64,000 nucleotides of DNA from Prunus persica (lineage: Eukaryota > Streptophyta > Magnoliopsida > Rosales > Rosaceae): NCBI RefSeq assembly GCF_000346465.2, contig NC_034009.1, forward strand, positions 19,239,606 to 19,303,605. Direction: 5' to 3'. Positions 20,976 to 32,240 of the stretch are shown here, one piece after another. Both the position numbers and the translations under genes were made by a program. The notes beneath the pieces were generated by a model, which worked only from the letters and a program-made list of their open reading frames with translations, made no database searches and had not been told where the DNA came from. The first letter of the stretch is position 1. Every line of letters begins with the position of its first letter.

Positions 20976-22798
20976 TGTTACTAACGAAATTTTCTTTGCA
21001 GAATACATCCAGTTTTCTCCAGCTTTCTCCATATCTAGTGATGCAATATCCATTTGTTTTTCCTATCAGTGAGCACTTGATGTGCTTGAGAAGCGAGACT
21101 ATCTCTGATCATCCATTCAAGAAGCGAGACTATCCCTGATCACATTTTAGCTAGATCAAGGAACTATAAGGATGACCACATACTCTAATCTCCTAAAGTT
21201 CTTCTAAGCTAAGAGAAATGTGAGTTTGTTGTTTGTTACCTCACTAGTTTCCTTCCCCGATTTCTTACCTACCTTGCAATTAATATCACAATTCTTTGTA
21301 TCTTTTCTTTCTTTTTACAACTCTCTGTTCATTAGGGATTTTGTTTCTTTAGAACGGACATCTGAAGAACAAATCCATGTAGTGAACCTAACAATGAGGG
21401 TTTTTTTTTTTTTTACAGAGACAAAAGAATTATGATTTTTGTTCTTACAGGATATAACTGGATCATCAAGCCTTATATTGTCTTTGCTGAGCCGATACGA
21501 GCTTGAATGATATTTGAGCAAAGTTTCTCCCACCTAAGGATGTAAGCAATACCTGTGTTATTTCATGCGTGTACTCGTATTTTGATATTTTGTACGACAT
21601 CCTTAAAGGTAAACAAATGGGGAGTTAAGGTCGTTCCAGAAGAACGCCATGCAAAGGACTATTCCAGAAGAATAACTTGCATTATAGATCGTTCCAAAAG
21701 AATGACTTATATTATGACCATTCCAGAAGAATGGCTTGTATCATTCTAATATGTATTCATAAATTATTAATGCAAATTTCATAGATTGCAAGTTGAATAC
21801 ATTGATAATACACTGCATAGTTTAAAGTTCCATAAGATCAGAATATGGGTATAGCAGTGATCAATATAATGCACGCCTGTTGCATAGCAAATGATATGGA
21901 TTGAATTCCCGGAAGGACAATCCATTAACATGTCAATATTAATACCGTGCACACCTAATGCGTAGTAAATTATATGGTTTAAAGTCCCATAAGGAAAATT
22001 ATTGGACATGTATGTATTAATTTATGACATGCCTGCAGCATGACAGATATATGAGTTCGAAATGTTCCAACTCCCGGAATGGAGATTATCCACACCCTAC
22101 TATAAAATAACGCTCCACTGGAGGTTAAGATCCACATTCTCACATAATTCATCCTATAAGAGATGTCTGTCTGGAAAGAGAAAATAAAAACCTTGAAGTG
22201 GATTGGGTACCCAAAAGTAAAGAAATGTTCATAATTGATGCATGTGCATGCACATAGAATGGTGGGATCACGAATTGATGAATGATAATTTTTGGTTTGG
22301 AAGTAGCTACTCAAATCACCAATGAGTTGTGTTGATTGAAACCACGTTCAATTATGAAATGTCGACAATATCATTGGCCAAAAATGGAAAGAGGCAATTC
22401 CATTACATATGAGAATTAACGTGAAGGAACAAACCCATAGTATGGACCCCAAAGAGATGTTAACCCTAAAGGTTACGCATGAGTGTTGGAATAAAGAGGA
22501 ATATACTCACTTTGTATGACACAATATTTTTGGTAGAAACAAGAAATGTTGGTTTACATATGCAATTGTGCAGTCTTATTGCATAGTTACAGAGACCAAC
22601 ATGTTATCTTTAAGAGTTATTAAATGCAAGGAACATATCGCCAGAAGTGATTCCCTAAAGATGTATAAATAGTTGGGTTAAAGCATGAAGCAAGTCTCTG
22701 AAAAGCATGTACCTGAAACACAAATTTTGTACTCAATACTAATATGTATAAATTGCATCAGTGAGTACACTAATTATGATATGGTTTCAACACATTAC

Positions 22799-22870
22799 AA
22801 CTCTTGAAGAGTTGATAATTGATCAAAACTCCTGAAGAATTAATACTTAGTCAAAACTCCTGAAGAGTTC
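22799..22870 (+). repeat. 29-bp tandem repeat with a near-palindromic core
   Basis: AACTCTTGAAGAGTT, AACTCCTGAAGAATT and AACTCCTGAAGAGTT follow one another at about 29-bp spacing, each followed by a TTGATCAA/TTAGTCAA-like word. Each core is close to an inverted repeat (AACTC/GAGTT). Confidence 0.7.
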
Positions 22871-22879
22871 AAAAAATAT

Positions 22880-23430
22880 TTGTCTCGGCCTGAAGATCGA
22901 GCATTATGCTAATAAGATTCTTACTTATACTAAGAAAGTATTAAAGCATTTTTATGTAGATTATCCGTTAGGCACTTAAATGATTTTCCGGAAGTATACT
23001 GGACCAAACATTATATTTTCCAGATAGAGCTCAGCTCCATCACCACCACTTTGGTATGATGTGAGACATATTTGATGCTATCTCAGCATTAAACCATATA
23101 CGAGCATATTCTTTTCAAGTGAACTTACAAATAGCCCAAGTTTTGTTTGATTCGCGAACTCTGGAAATTTCTATGATTTACATAAAGATAACTCATTGGG
23201 AATATATTTGCTTACTTAACTACATGAATTGTTGATGGCTACGTCATTCACTCAATTTGAAAGAACTTCCCTCTACAAAGATAGTTATGAAGATATTAGG
23301 GGGAGATATTCTTCAAGGGGAGCATCCAACAATATTACAAAATTCACTCACAGAAGCAGTGTCAGCTATGACATTTAGAAAGATGATCAACAGTATGGCT
23401 TAAAAGATATTTTGCCAAGCATCAAGGGGA
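22880..23430 (+). pseudogene. Copia-type pol C-terminal remnants and 3' untranslated end
   Basis: QIEH, YTKKVLKHFYVDYP (about 22895-22965) resembles the RT-RNase H connection of the better copia at 61830-61900. TFRKMINSMA (about 23368-23400) resembles the last residues of pol. Between them only scattered similarity remains. A GGGGGAGATATTC run (about 23299) matches the GGGGGAGATATC of the better element at 62722, and the following TTTTTCCTGGCAAGGTTTTA (about 23500) matches its 3' non-coding end. Fully decayed. Confidence 0.5.
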
Positions 23431-24253
23431 GTGTGCTGTCAATAAAGATCTTCACAAACTGTACTCTTTGTCCTTCATCCAGGTTTTTATCTCATTGGAT
23501 TTTTCCTGGCAAGGTTTTAATGAGGCAGTGTCGCATGCATCACTACTACAAAAAACACTTTGTGCAACGAAAAAATTTTGTTGCTCAAAGTACAATTTCG
23601 TTGCGCAAGGGTTTGCGCGACGAAAAATATTTTTCGTCGCGTAAAGTATCTTTGTGCGACGAACCTTAACATCGCGCAAACCTACCTTGAGCGACGAAAA
23701 ATATTGGTTGCGCAAAACTTTCCGCAACGAAAAGGTATTGGTCGCAAAAAGTTTTTTGCAACGAAAAGTATTGGTCGCGCAAAGTTTTGTGCAACTACAA
23801 ATATTGATCGCGCAAAGGTAAAAAAAATTATAAAATAAATAAATAAATTCCTGCGTCCCATTTTTGGTACCCGCCCAAATTTTTAAAGTTTTGCGTGACA
23901 AATAATAACGTTGCGCAAATATTTGCGTGACGAAATATTTATTGTGTTTTAAAATTTTTTAATTAAAATAAACTAATTTAATAGTTTGCTCAACGAAATA
24001 TTTCGTTGCGCAAGGTTTTTGGCTTTTTTTTTTAATATTAATTTAATTATATTAATTTATTTGAATTATGACTTTTTAAATTAAATTTAATTGTATTCAT
24101 TTTTTTTGCGTTACTTTAATTTAAATTGACATATTCAAAATAAAATTACATACGAAAAATAGTGATCAAATTATCCAATAAATAAATAAATAGATAATAT
24201 TCAAAATGTACACATAAATTAACAAAGTACAATAATAAAATCCTAATACAAGC

Positions 24254-24333
24254 CTATTGTGGTGGTAGTGCCGGAGGATATGTTTCGATAGCGTCCTAAT
24301 CGTCAACTTTAGCCGTCAAAGTGTCGACAGTTC
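24254..24333 (-). pseudogene. Remnant of a terminal exon kept in CACTA-1
   Basis: On the minus strand the sequence reads GTVDTLTAKVDD, a stop, then DAIETYPPALPPQ and a second stop. It is closely conserved with 40081-40161 in CACTA-2, where a good TTTTTTGTAG acceptor precedes it; here the acceptor AG is lost. It is probably the last exon of a gene of the autonomous parent, kept after deletion of the rest. Confidence 0.45.
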
Positions 24334-25337
24334 CCAACAAAAAAAAAATGGTCAAATAACCACAAAAAAAAAAAGAAGGCATAATCTCCCCTAAAATTGT
24401 TATACCACAAATCCAACCCAAACTCCAATCCTCACCCTATACTCAACCCCAAACCCCACACAAACTCAAAACTAACTCCAAAAACACATATTAATGAAAA
24501 AAATTTAAAATTTGAAGAGAATATACATTTTTGGCAAGATTGAGAGTGAGTGAGAATGAGAGGGAGAAGTGAGTGTGAGAGAATTAGAGAAGATAGTGAG
24601 AGAGAGAGAGATGAGAGAGTGAGTGAGAGTGAGAGATAGTGAAGAGAGAGATGAGAGATTAAGTGAGAGGAGTGAGTGTGAGAGAAAGGGTGGGATTTGG
24701 GGAGAGGGAAAGAGAGAGAGGAGAGGTAGGAGTAGAGAAAGAGATTGAGAAAATGGTGGAGTTATTTTGGTTTTAAAAACCATATCACTTTCTGCGACGA
24801 AAAATATTGGTCGCACAAAGTCCAAAAAAAAATTAAAATTTTTTTTCCCACGTCTCATTTTTGGTACCCGCCCAAATTTTTAACTTTTTGTGCGACAAAA
24901 CAATGTTGGTAGCGCAAAATTTTGTGCGACGAAAAATATTGGATTATTGGTCGCTCAAAGTCCAAAAAAAATTTCCCATGTCTCATTTTTTGTACCCATC
25001 CAAAATTTTAAAGTTTTGCGCGATGAAAAATATTGGTCTCGCAAAGTCTAAAATTTTTTTTCCCACGTCTCATTTTTAGTACCTCCCCAAATTTTTAAAG
25101 TTTTGCGCAACGAAAAATATTCGAATATTGGTCGCGCAAAGTCTATAAAAAAAATTTTTCATTTTTTTTCCTAAGTCCAATTTTTGGTACCCGCCCAAAT
25201 TTTAAAAGTTTTGCATGACGAAAAATATTCGATTATTGGTCGCGCGAAGTTTTGCGTGACGAAAAATATTGTTGGCGCAAAGTCTAAAAAAATGTTAAAG
25301 TTTTGTGTATATATATTATACACACACACACACACAC

Positions 25338-26600
25338 CCCATTCAACGATCCAACCATCAAACTTGTTTGTATATACTTCAAGATCGTATACCCCAAAAA
25401 ATTGCAAACAACAAACATTCAGATATCTAGTAATGGGACAAAACTTTTCGACGGTTATAAATGAAAAATCACAATTTAACGGTTATTTTAACTCCGATTT
25501 TGATAACTTTTTTACAGCTACACTCCTTGACCCTATATGAATACAATGACTAAATTTGATCTTCGATTTAAAATATTTACATTAGTGGATATCACAAAAT
25601 CTTATGTTATATTTAATGAAAGTATAAATAAACTCTTAATTGTTAGTGAATAGATTGTTTTGATGGTATACACATTCTACGAAACTAGTTTCAATGATCC
25701 AACCGTCAAACTTGTTTGTTTATACTTTGAGATAATATACGCCAAAAATCGGAAAAAATAAACATTCATAGATCAAGTAATGGGAAAAAACTTTTCGACG
25801 GTTATAAATGAAAAATCATGATTTAACGGTTAATTTAACTCCGATTTTGATGATTTTTTTACAGCTACACTCCTTGACCCTATATGAATACAATGACTGA
25901 ATTTGATCATCAATTTAAAATATTTAATCTAGTGGATACCACAAAATCTTATGTTATATTTAATGAAAGAATAAATAAACTCTTAATTGTTAGTGAATAG
26001 ATTGTTTTGATGGTATACGCATTCTACAAAACTAGTTTCAACAATCCAACCGTCAAACTTGTTTGTTTATACTTCGAGATCATATAAGCCAAAAATTGGA
26101 AAAAATAAACATTCAGAAATCAAGTAATGGGAAAAAACTTTTCGACGGTTATAAATGAAAAATCACGATTTAACGGTTAATTTAACTCCGATTTTGATAA
26201 TTTTTACAGCTACACTCCTTGATCCTATATGAATACAATGACTGAATTAGATCTTCAATTTAAAATATTTACACTAGTGGATACCACAAAATCTTATGTT
26301 ATATTTAACGAAAGTATAAATAAACTCTTAATTGTTAGTGAATATATTGTTTTGATGACATACGCATCTAACGAAACTAGTTTTAATGATCCAACCGTCA
26401 AACTTGTTTGTTTATACTTTGAGATCATATACGCCAAAAATCGGAAAAGATAAACATTCAGATATCAAGTAATGGGACAAAACTTTTGATGGTTATAAAT
26501 GAAAAATCATGATTTAACGGTTATTTTAACTCCAATTTTGATGATTTTTTTATAGCTACACTCCTTGACCTTATATGAATACAATGAACTACTTTGATCA
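25338..26600 (+). repeat. 346-bp satellite, about 3.65 copies, inside CACTA-1
   Basis: The word CCCTATATGAATACAATGAC (with variants) recurs at 25531, 25878, 26223 and 26569, a period of 345-347 bp. Units contain GATCCAACCGTCAAACTTG and TTTTAACTCCGATTTTGATG words. A (CA)n run precedes the array. The same satellite, in opposite orientation and with one unit more, is in CACTA-2. Confidence 0.9.
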
Positions 26601-27448
26601 TTAATTTAAAATATATATTTTCTAACAAAAACCCAATCTGAACTACAATAATATATTTTTCTAACAAAAATCCGATCCAAACTAAAATAATAAATTTAAA
26701 GCTACTTAATAAATATATATACCATTTAATTTCTTAAGTGTTATGCATACAAAATAAAAAACAAAAATAAATTGGTTTAGGCGACGAAATGTACTTGGAT
26801 TACGTCATGCAAAGATTTAAAAATAATAATTTTATTTATTTTTGTGAAGACTTTGCGTGACGAAACACACTTCGTCACTATGTGCAACAAAGTTTATTGT
26901 TTCGTCACGCAAAGTCACTTTGAGCGACGACGTATTGTCGTCGCGCAAACGTTTGTCGTGCAAAGTCACTTTGCGCGACGAATAGTTTTTCATCGCACAA
27001 AGTTTAGTTGCGCAAGACTTTGAGCGACAAAGTATTGTCGTCGCGCAAAAGTTTGTCGCGCAAAGTGACTTTGAGCGACGAATTGTTTTTCGTCGAGCAA
27101 AGTTTGGGCGTGCAAGACTTTGAGCGACGAAGTATTATTGTCGTGCAAAGTCACTTTGCGCGACGAATTATTTTTCGTCACGCAAAGTTTAGTCACGCAA
27201 GACTTTGAGCGACGAAGATTTTAGTTTCGTCGCGCAAAGTTTAGTCACGCAAGACTTTGAGCGACGAAGATTTTAGTTTCGTCACGCAAGGGTTTCTTTT
27301 TTTACTAGTGCATGTCAATATACACAGAATTTTATGTTACACATGGTTATGTACTCTTTTTCCCTTTGACCAGTTTTTGTCCCACTAGGTTTTACTGGCA
27401 AGGTTTTTAACGATGCATATTTCATACATTGTGGTCTCCAAGGGAGAG

Positions 27449-27770
27449 TGTTGTAAGGAAAGTGGTAGAGCCCACATAAAGAAAAGAAGGAAATAATATT
27501 CAAAAAGCTTAATGATGATGTTGGAAATCATCCAATTTGCCTATAAATAGGCTTCCTATTGCTTAGCAAAACACACCAACGGAGAAGAAATGAAAGAAAG
27601 GAAGAGAAGAAAGGAAGAGTGAGAGGAAAGAAGAGAGTGAAATCTGAGTGTTAGTGAGTTCTATTTGAGAGAAAATTCTATCAGTATAAACACCAATAGA
27701 TCAAATATAATTTTACTCCCAATATTCAGTGGTACTTTTCATACTCTGATTATTTTATTTTTATAACACA
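27449..27770 (+). mobile_element. 3' LTR of the decayed copia-type element
   Basis: A purine run CAAGGGAGAG immediately precedes TGTTGTAAGGAAAGTGG, the expected PPT-LTR junction. A good TATA box (CCTATAAATAGG, 27539-27550) lies about 90 bp in, followed by a GA-rich leader. The end is placed at TTATAACACA (27770), which is tentative. The matching 5' LTR was not found. The 27350-27425 sequence before the PPT repeats the GTACTC...CTGGCAAGGTTTTTA motif seen also at 23460-23525. Confidence 0.6.
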
Positions 27771-29452
27771 ACTTATTTTCTAAGCACCTCAAAAAATATC
27801 ATGCGTCTCACACAAGACTACCTCACATTTAAAAAGGAAAGTTTTTTTGGCATGGCCTATAGCCCATACAGCCCATTAGCTGCATCCCTGCTAATACTCG
27901 TACCCATACCAGGGAGGGGTCATTATATAATTTTGTTTACCAATGGAGTCAGGAATGTAATATTTGAAAACTAACTTTGAAACAAACTTATAGGATTCTG
28001 ACAAATAAATTTAAAAAATGAAATAGGGTTTAGGGTTTTATGTTATTTAACTTCTGCATACCGCCATTTGAAGAGGTGAAGAACAAAAGAAGTCCAGATT
28101 AACGAAAAGAAGGATTCGACTCACCTGCGTATGTTTGCATCACTCTTTTGCTTGCCCTCATACCGATATTTGATAAGACATTAAATCTTCTTCTATCTAT
28201 TTTTTTTTTCCGGGTTGCTAAAGTTTTTTTAGGGTTTGTTCTTTCATAATCAGACCCGCCATTTAGCGAATTCCAAACCAAAACTACCATTTTGGTGGCT
28301 CACCGAAATGTTGCTCCTGATAAGCTTTAGGCTAAGCTCTGTTATCATAGTGTAGAATGATTTTGCTTAAAAGTTGTACCTTTTGGGTTTTGATTGGAGA
28401 GCCTTTTCCCTTTCTTTCTTCGAGGTGTTTCTGATGTTGCCATGATAAACATTTTGTTTTTGCATCGATTTTGCAATTGTTTCATAATTAGTTTCACATC
28501 TACATTATTAATGCTTGATTATCAATGATGGAATTCGTGGTGATTGGATTATTTAACCTGGTGGAACGTGGAATGGGAACGGGTTCGGAGTTCGGTAATT
28601 TCTGTGGTACAAAATTGGAAGGGGTAGACAGTCGGTACAATATTACGGATCAAAATTTGTGTATTGTATTAATTTAGAACAATGTATTGTATTGGAACGA
28701 CATACTGTATTAATTCAAACTGATGTATTAGTACAATTAACAAAAATTCATTTATTAATATATCATATATTGCACATATATTAATATATCATGTATTAAT
28801 GTATCATGTATCAACGTATGACTTCACAACAATACATATATTAGAGTATCATATATTGCACATATGTAGTGCGTTAATGATTAGATGGTATCATTATATC
28901 AGAACATGTATATATCATATATGAATGGACTAGTGGACAATGATTAGATGAATCATCCTACACATCTAATCATTCTATCGGAACACCTCTGTTCGATGGG
29001 GAACTCCTTTGTTTTTAGAAGCAGATGCAACTGCAGCTGTCTTTTTTTAAATCTCCTGGATAACGACGTAATTTTAGCCTAGGTAATTTTTTTAAAATTA
29101 CCTGGCCAAAATGATACCGTTTTGAGCCAAGTTATTTATAGGGTTTTCCTCCCCCCCCAAAAAAAAACCCCCCAATTTCTATTATTATTATCTCCTTAAA
29201 TCGTAACCCCAACCTCCCTAATCCCCACCTGCTGTAGTGCCGCGGAGGTTTTGCCGCTTCCATTGTAGTTATGTTTTTAATTTAATTACTTGTATGATGT
29301 ATGAAATTTATAATTACTTGGATTAAATTTATGGTGTACATATATTAGTTTGATTTATTGGATGAAGTTTTTTCTGATTTGTTGATTAGGTGGTTATATG
29401 GGTTTTTGTTTTGGTTAGTCGGCATAAATTTGGTTTGAAATTTTAAAGATAA

Positions 29453-29481
29453 TGCTAGGTTTAGAAAAGGTAAACCTAGCA
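29453..29481. repeat. Perfect 11-bp inverted repeat (hairpin)
   Basis: TGCTAGGTTTA, seven-base spacer GAAAAGG, TAAACCTAGCA. All 11 pairs match. It could be the tip of a decayed foldback element or an RNA hairpin; it has no U tract after it and no gene nearby to terminate. Confidence 0.7.
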
Positions 29482-30087
29482 CTTTCTTTTCACAAATTGA
29501 AATAACTCAAAAGCATAAATAGAGAGGAGAGAACATTTACACTAATTATAGGACCCCACTGCGTCCGTGTTGGTGCCCCATCAGTTGCAGGCATTACTTG
29601 TAAAGATAAAGGTAACTAAATAAAATAAAACTCTAGTCGATATCCGTTAGCATGCATGTTCTGAGATTGTGTGTGAAAAGAGAACTAAAGCTAGAGGGGG
29701 TTTCATTAACTACCAAGAGGGTTCTTGTTTAAAATACCACCAATAGAATATGATAAACAAGTAACATACAAAGCAAGGAGATGAGCTTGCAATGCTAGTA
29801 CACCGTCTTATCTCAAACTAGAAAAGTAGCCTTCCACTATATAATGTTGGCTTAAAGGCAGTACATGAATATAGTAATTAAAAGGCAAAATATGCTATTC
29901 AAATCACTGGACCAAAAGGCAAACATGGGATCTAGTTGGTACATTTCTGCTTGCCACCAAGCTCTCTTGGGACCCTTCTCTCTTTATGTCAATTTATATG
30001 TATACTTCCACAAATAAATAAATATATATATAGTCTTCAACTTTACCAATATGTATGTAATGTTTACTTTCTGATGTATACTTCTTT

Positions 30088-30089
<2 letters not shown>

Positions 30090-30126
<37 letters not shown>

Positions 30127-30190
30127 CTTAGTTTTCTCTATGGAGAAAAGCAGATTCTAGGTTCTTTAGGAGAGAGAGAGAGAGAGAGAG
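30090..30190. repeat. CT tract and AG tract facing each other
   Basis: About 34 bases of (CT)n at 30090-30124, then 45 bases, then about 22 bases of (AG)n at 30169-30190. The two runs can pair into a long hairpin. They lie about 0.7 kb beyond the GRAS stop codon. Confidence 0.8.
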
Positions 30191-30890
30191 TTACAAAGTT
30201 GTTTTCCTTATGTGTAAATGATAATAAATTAACAAGTACCTAATTTTAGGTTCTTTAGGGTTTGGACTAGAACTATAATTCATAAGCATGACGATTAAGT
30301 GACATCCAAGCCTAATCATCATTATATGTATTATTTCTGAAGTAAATTTATCAGAAATGTCAAATCGGTCGGCTGATACATAATTTTGATATAAACAAAA
30401 GAGGATCAATCACAAAGCAATATGATAAACCATAAATTTATTTTGGTCAACATCGGTTTACTAATTATTCAAATACGATCGAAAAGGGTTTGCTTCTTTT
30501 TGTACAAATGAACCAACAAATACAATGGAAATGAAATGAGTTATATGCTTCAATATCCAGCAAATGCATAACAGAGAGAGAATCCCACTCACACTCAGCG
30601 CTCAGGGATATGGAAGAAAGAAGCAAGCAATATCCAAAAGGAAATTTACACCATCCAGTATGGAACTCAAAAAGACAAGAACAATAAAATAAAACCAACA
30701 AAGAAACGAACACAAACTCCCAAGCACAAAGCATAAGAAAAGTAGGACATTATGAAGATGGAAAAGAAAAAGAAAAGGCATATGCATGATATAGTAAGAA
30801 AATTAAATATTGAAGAAAAGGGGCAACTCCATATACGATGCGATCTTCAAATTCCCTTCACTCTGAATGTAGACTTAGCAATAATGGTGG

Positions 30891-32240
30891 CTAATTAGAA
30901 GGTTTCCATATGGAAGCCCATACTGCAGGTTCCTCTTTCCATGTTAAATAGACTCCTGTTTGATCAATATCTTCTCCTTGTGGTGGTAGCACCAGCGCCC
31001 AACCGGCTCGGTACCTCTTTAGCAACGCTTTGACATCATCCACAACGTCGTCGCTAAACCCAAATGGTGAAAATGCCTCCTTCAGCCTCTCAGACCATTG
31101 GCTTCCTCTCTCCCTTCTCTCACATTCCCCACCACCATTTTTGTCATCATGATCATGGTGATCGCAACCCAAAACCCTAACTATGCTTCTTGAGCACTCC
31201 CTCTCTAGCATCAACCTTTCATTGCTGGTTGGGACAAAGCTTTCCTCTAGCATGTCAAAGTATAATGTGTAAAACCTAAGGCACTCTTCAAAGCACTTGA
31301 CAAAGTCATGGTTTACTGATGAGCTGAAAAGATCTGCTTCTTCTTCAACAACCGTCACAACTCGAGGCCTTAGCGATTGGAACATTCGGATCACAGCCCC
31401 TCTTTCTTCAACTTCAATTCTTCTTAAGGCCCCAATGCAGTTCACAGCAATAGCCTCATCCTCCTGAACACCTAGATCCTCTTTTGTGAGCTCTCCCAAA
31501 TTATTTAGCCCACTGATCACATTAATCTCAAAGGGAACTCCCATTAACCTAGCAAACTTCTCCATTCTTTGGCCTATTTCCTTCATCACCGACTTGACTA
31601 TGTTCGCTGTTACCACGACCGTGAGCTTTAAATGCGGCGTCTCATCGTTTCTTGTGGCCAAAGCTTCTAGCAAAGTAGGCCATTGGGTGCAAAGGGTATT
31701 GCTTATATCAATTATGTGAAGTTTGGTCTCTCCATCCAAGGCTTCTAATATGGCACCGTTTGAAGCCACATGACCAAAAGTCGTCCATGGGCTTACCTCT
31801 TGGAACTTTAGTATTAACTTCCTGGCTGAATCAAAGGAGTGGCTCTTTTCAGCTACAGAGGTTAGGGTTTTGTAGCATCGGAGACCGGAGTCTGTGGCCT
31901 TGCAAAAGAGAGCTTGCAGAAAATAAGAGGCTAGCTTCTGCTCACAATCCCCATAAGGAGAAGCCAGCTCATTCAACATCCATAGAAGGTGATTGATTTT
32001 AGAAGAGTCTTTCTCTGAGACTGCCCTTGCACACTCCATAAGAAGCCTAGATGCCCATTTCGTGCCGGCCGGACAAGGCTCGCTGGACCCCGATGAACGG
32101 CTTGTTGATGTGTGACTATTCTGGGGCTGGTTGGTGCTTTGCATGTCTATGGCTGCCAGACCATTGATCTTGATCTGGTTGGAGTACTGCTGCAGAAAGT
32201 TTGCTTCTTTATTATTGGTAGAGAAAAGAGAGATGTCCAT
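30891..32240 (-). CDS. SHR-like: SHORT-ROOT-like GRAS transcription factor (449 aa, single exon)
   Basis: Plant nuclear regulator of the GRAS family, SHR subfamily. The order of motifs is complete: a short Ser/Asn-rich N-terminus (1-59), leucine-rich region I (60-150, with [18 protein letters not shown] at 90-107 and [19 protein letters not shown] at 145-163), VHIID-type motif LHIID (174-178), second leucine-rich region (about 210-275, [17 protein letters not shown]), [12 protein letters not shown] (293-304), PFYRE-type region (321-335), and the SAW end WASIWKP (441-447). Family members with this signature partner SCARECROW and control ground-tissue, root and vascular patterning. The protein is shorter than Arabidopsis SHR because the N-terminal extension is nearly absent, as in the truncated SHR2 type described in poplar. 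A His/Asp-rich insertion lies at 360-370. The first ATG at 32240 opens the frame. It is intact and intronless, as is usual for the family. Confidence 0.95.
   Translation of the reverse strand: MDISLFSTNNKEANFLQQYSNQIKINGLAAIDMQSTNQPQNSHTSTSRSSGSSEPCPAGTKWASRLLMECARAVSEKDSSKINHLLWMLNELASPYGDCEQKLASYFLQALFCKATDSGLRCYKTLTSVAEKSHSFDSARKLILKFQEVSPWTTFGHVASNGAILEALDGETKLHIIDISNTLCTQWPTLLEALATRNDETPHLKLTVVVTANIVKSVMKEIGQRMEKFARLMGVPFEINVISGLNNLGELTKEDLGVQEDEAIAVNCIGALRRIEVEERGAVIRMFQSLRPRVVTVVEEEADLFSSSVNHDFVKCFEECLRFYTLYFDMLEESFVPTSNERLMLERECSRSIVRVLGCDHHDHDDKNGGGECERRERGSQWSERLKEAFSPFGFSDDVVDDVKALLKRYRAGWALVLPPQGEDIDQTGVYLTWKEEPAVWASIWKPSN

Larger units (their letters stand above)
19131..22879. 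other. Decayed retroelement-like DNA with repeated CCTGAAG and TTCC-GAAGAA words
   Basis: No intact plus-strand gene. From 19388 on, CCTGAAGTTCC-like words recur (about 19388, 19453, 19484, 19765, 19900), and from 21635 TTCCAGAAGAA-like words recur (about 21635, 21663, 21691, 21720). Similar GAAGTTCC words occur in the leader of the copia element at 57840-57900. The right end of the region joins recognisable copia pol remnants at 22880, so much of it is probably the left part of the same decayed element. The exact left boundary and 5' LTR were not found. Confidence 0.4.
23541..27310 (-). mobile_element. CACTA-1: non-autonomous CACTA (En/Spm) element, 3.77 kb
   Basis: Left end CACTACTACAAAAAACAC; right end on the opposite strand CACTAGTAAAAAAAG; 3-bp target duplication CAT on both sides. 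Both subterminal regions are packed with GCGCGACGAA/TTCGTCGCGC-type repeats in both orientations. The inside holds a GA-rich block (24535-24745), a terminal-exon remnant (24254-24333, minus strand) and a 346-bp satellite (25338-26600). No transposase is present. It is an inverted homologue of CACTA-2 at 36568-40731. It sits in the 3' untranslated end of the decayed copia. The strand given is that of the exon remnant. Confidence 0.9.
27771..30890. other. Intergenic DNA downstream of the GRAS gene
   Basis: No gene supported. The stretch 28640-28900 is AT-rich with repeated TATTAAT(G)TATCATGTATT words. At 29148-29175 C and A runs adjoin. A perfect hairpin is at 29453-29481 and a CT/AG inverted microsatellite at 30090-30190. 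The minus-strand ORFs at 28099-28290 and 30465-30787 lack motifs; the latter probably lies in or near the 3' trailer of the GRAS transcript. Confidence 0.5.

Noticed and set aside
28099..28290. Minus-strand ORF of 63 codons near a gene-like leader
   Set aside because: No homology signal recognised and no consistent splice or stop context.
31486..31996. Plus-strand ORFs opposite the GRAS gene
   Set aside because: They are shadows of the GRAS coding strand with no motif of their own.
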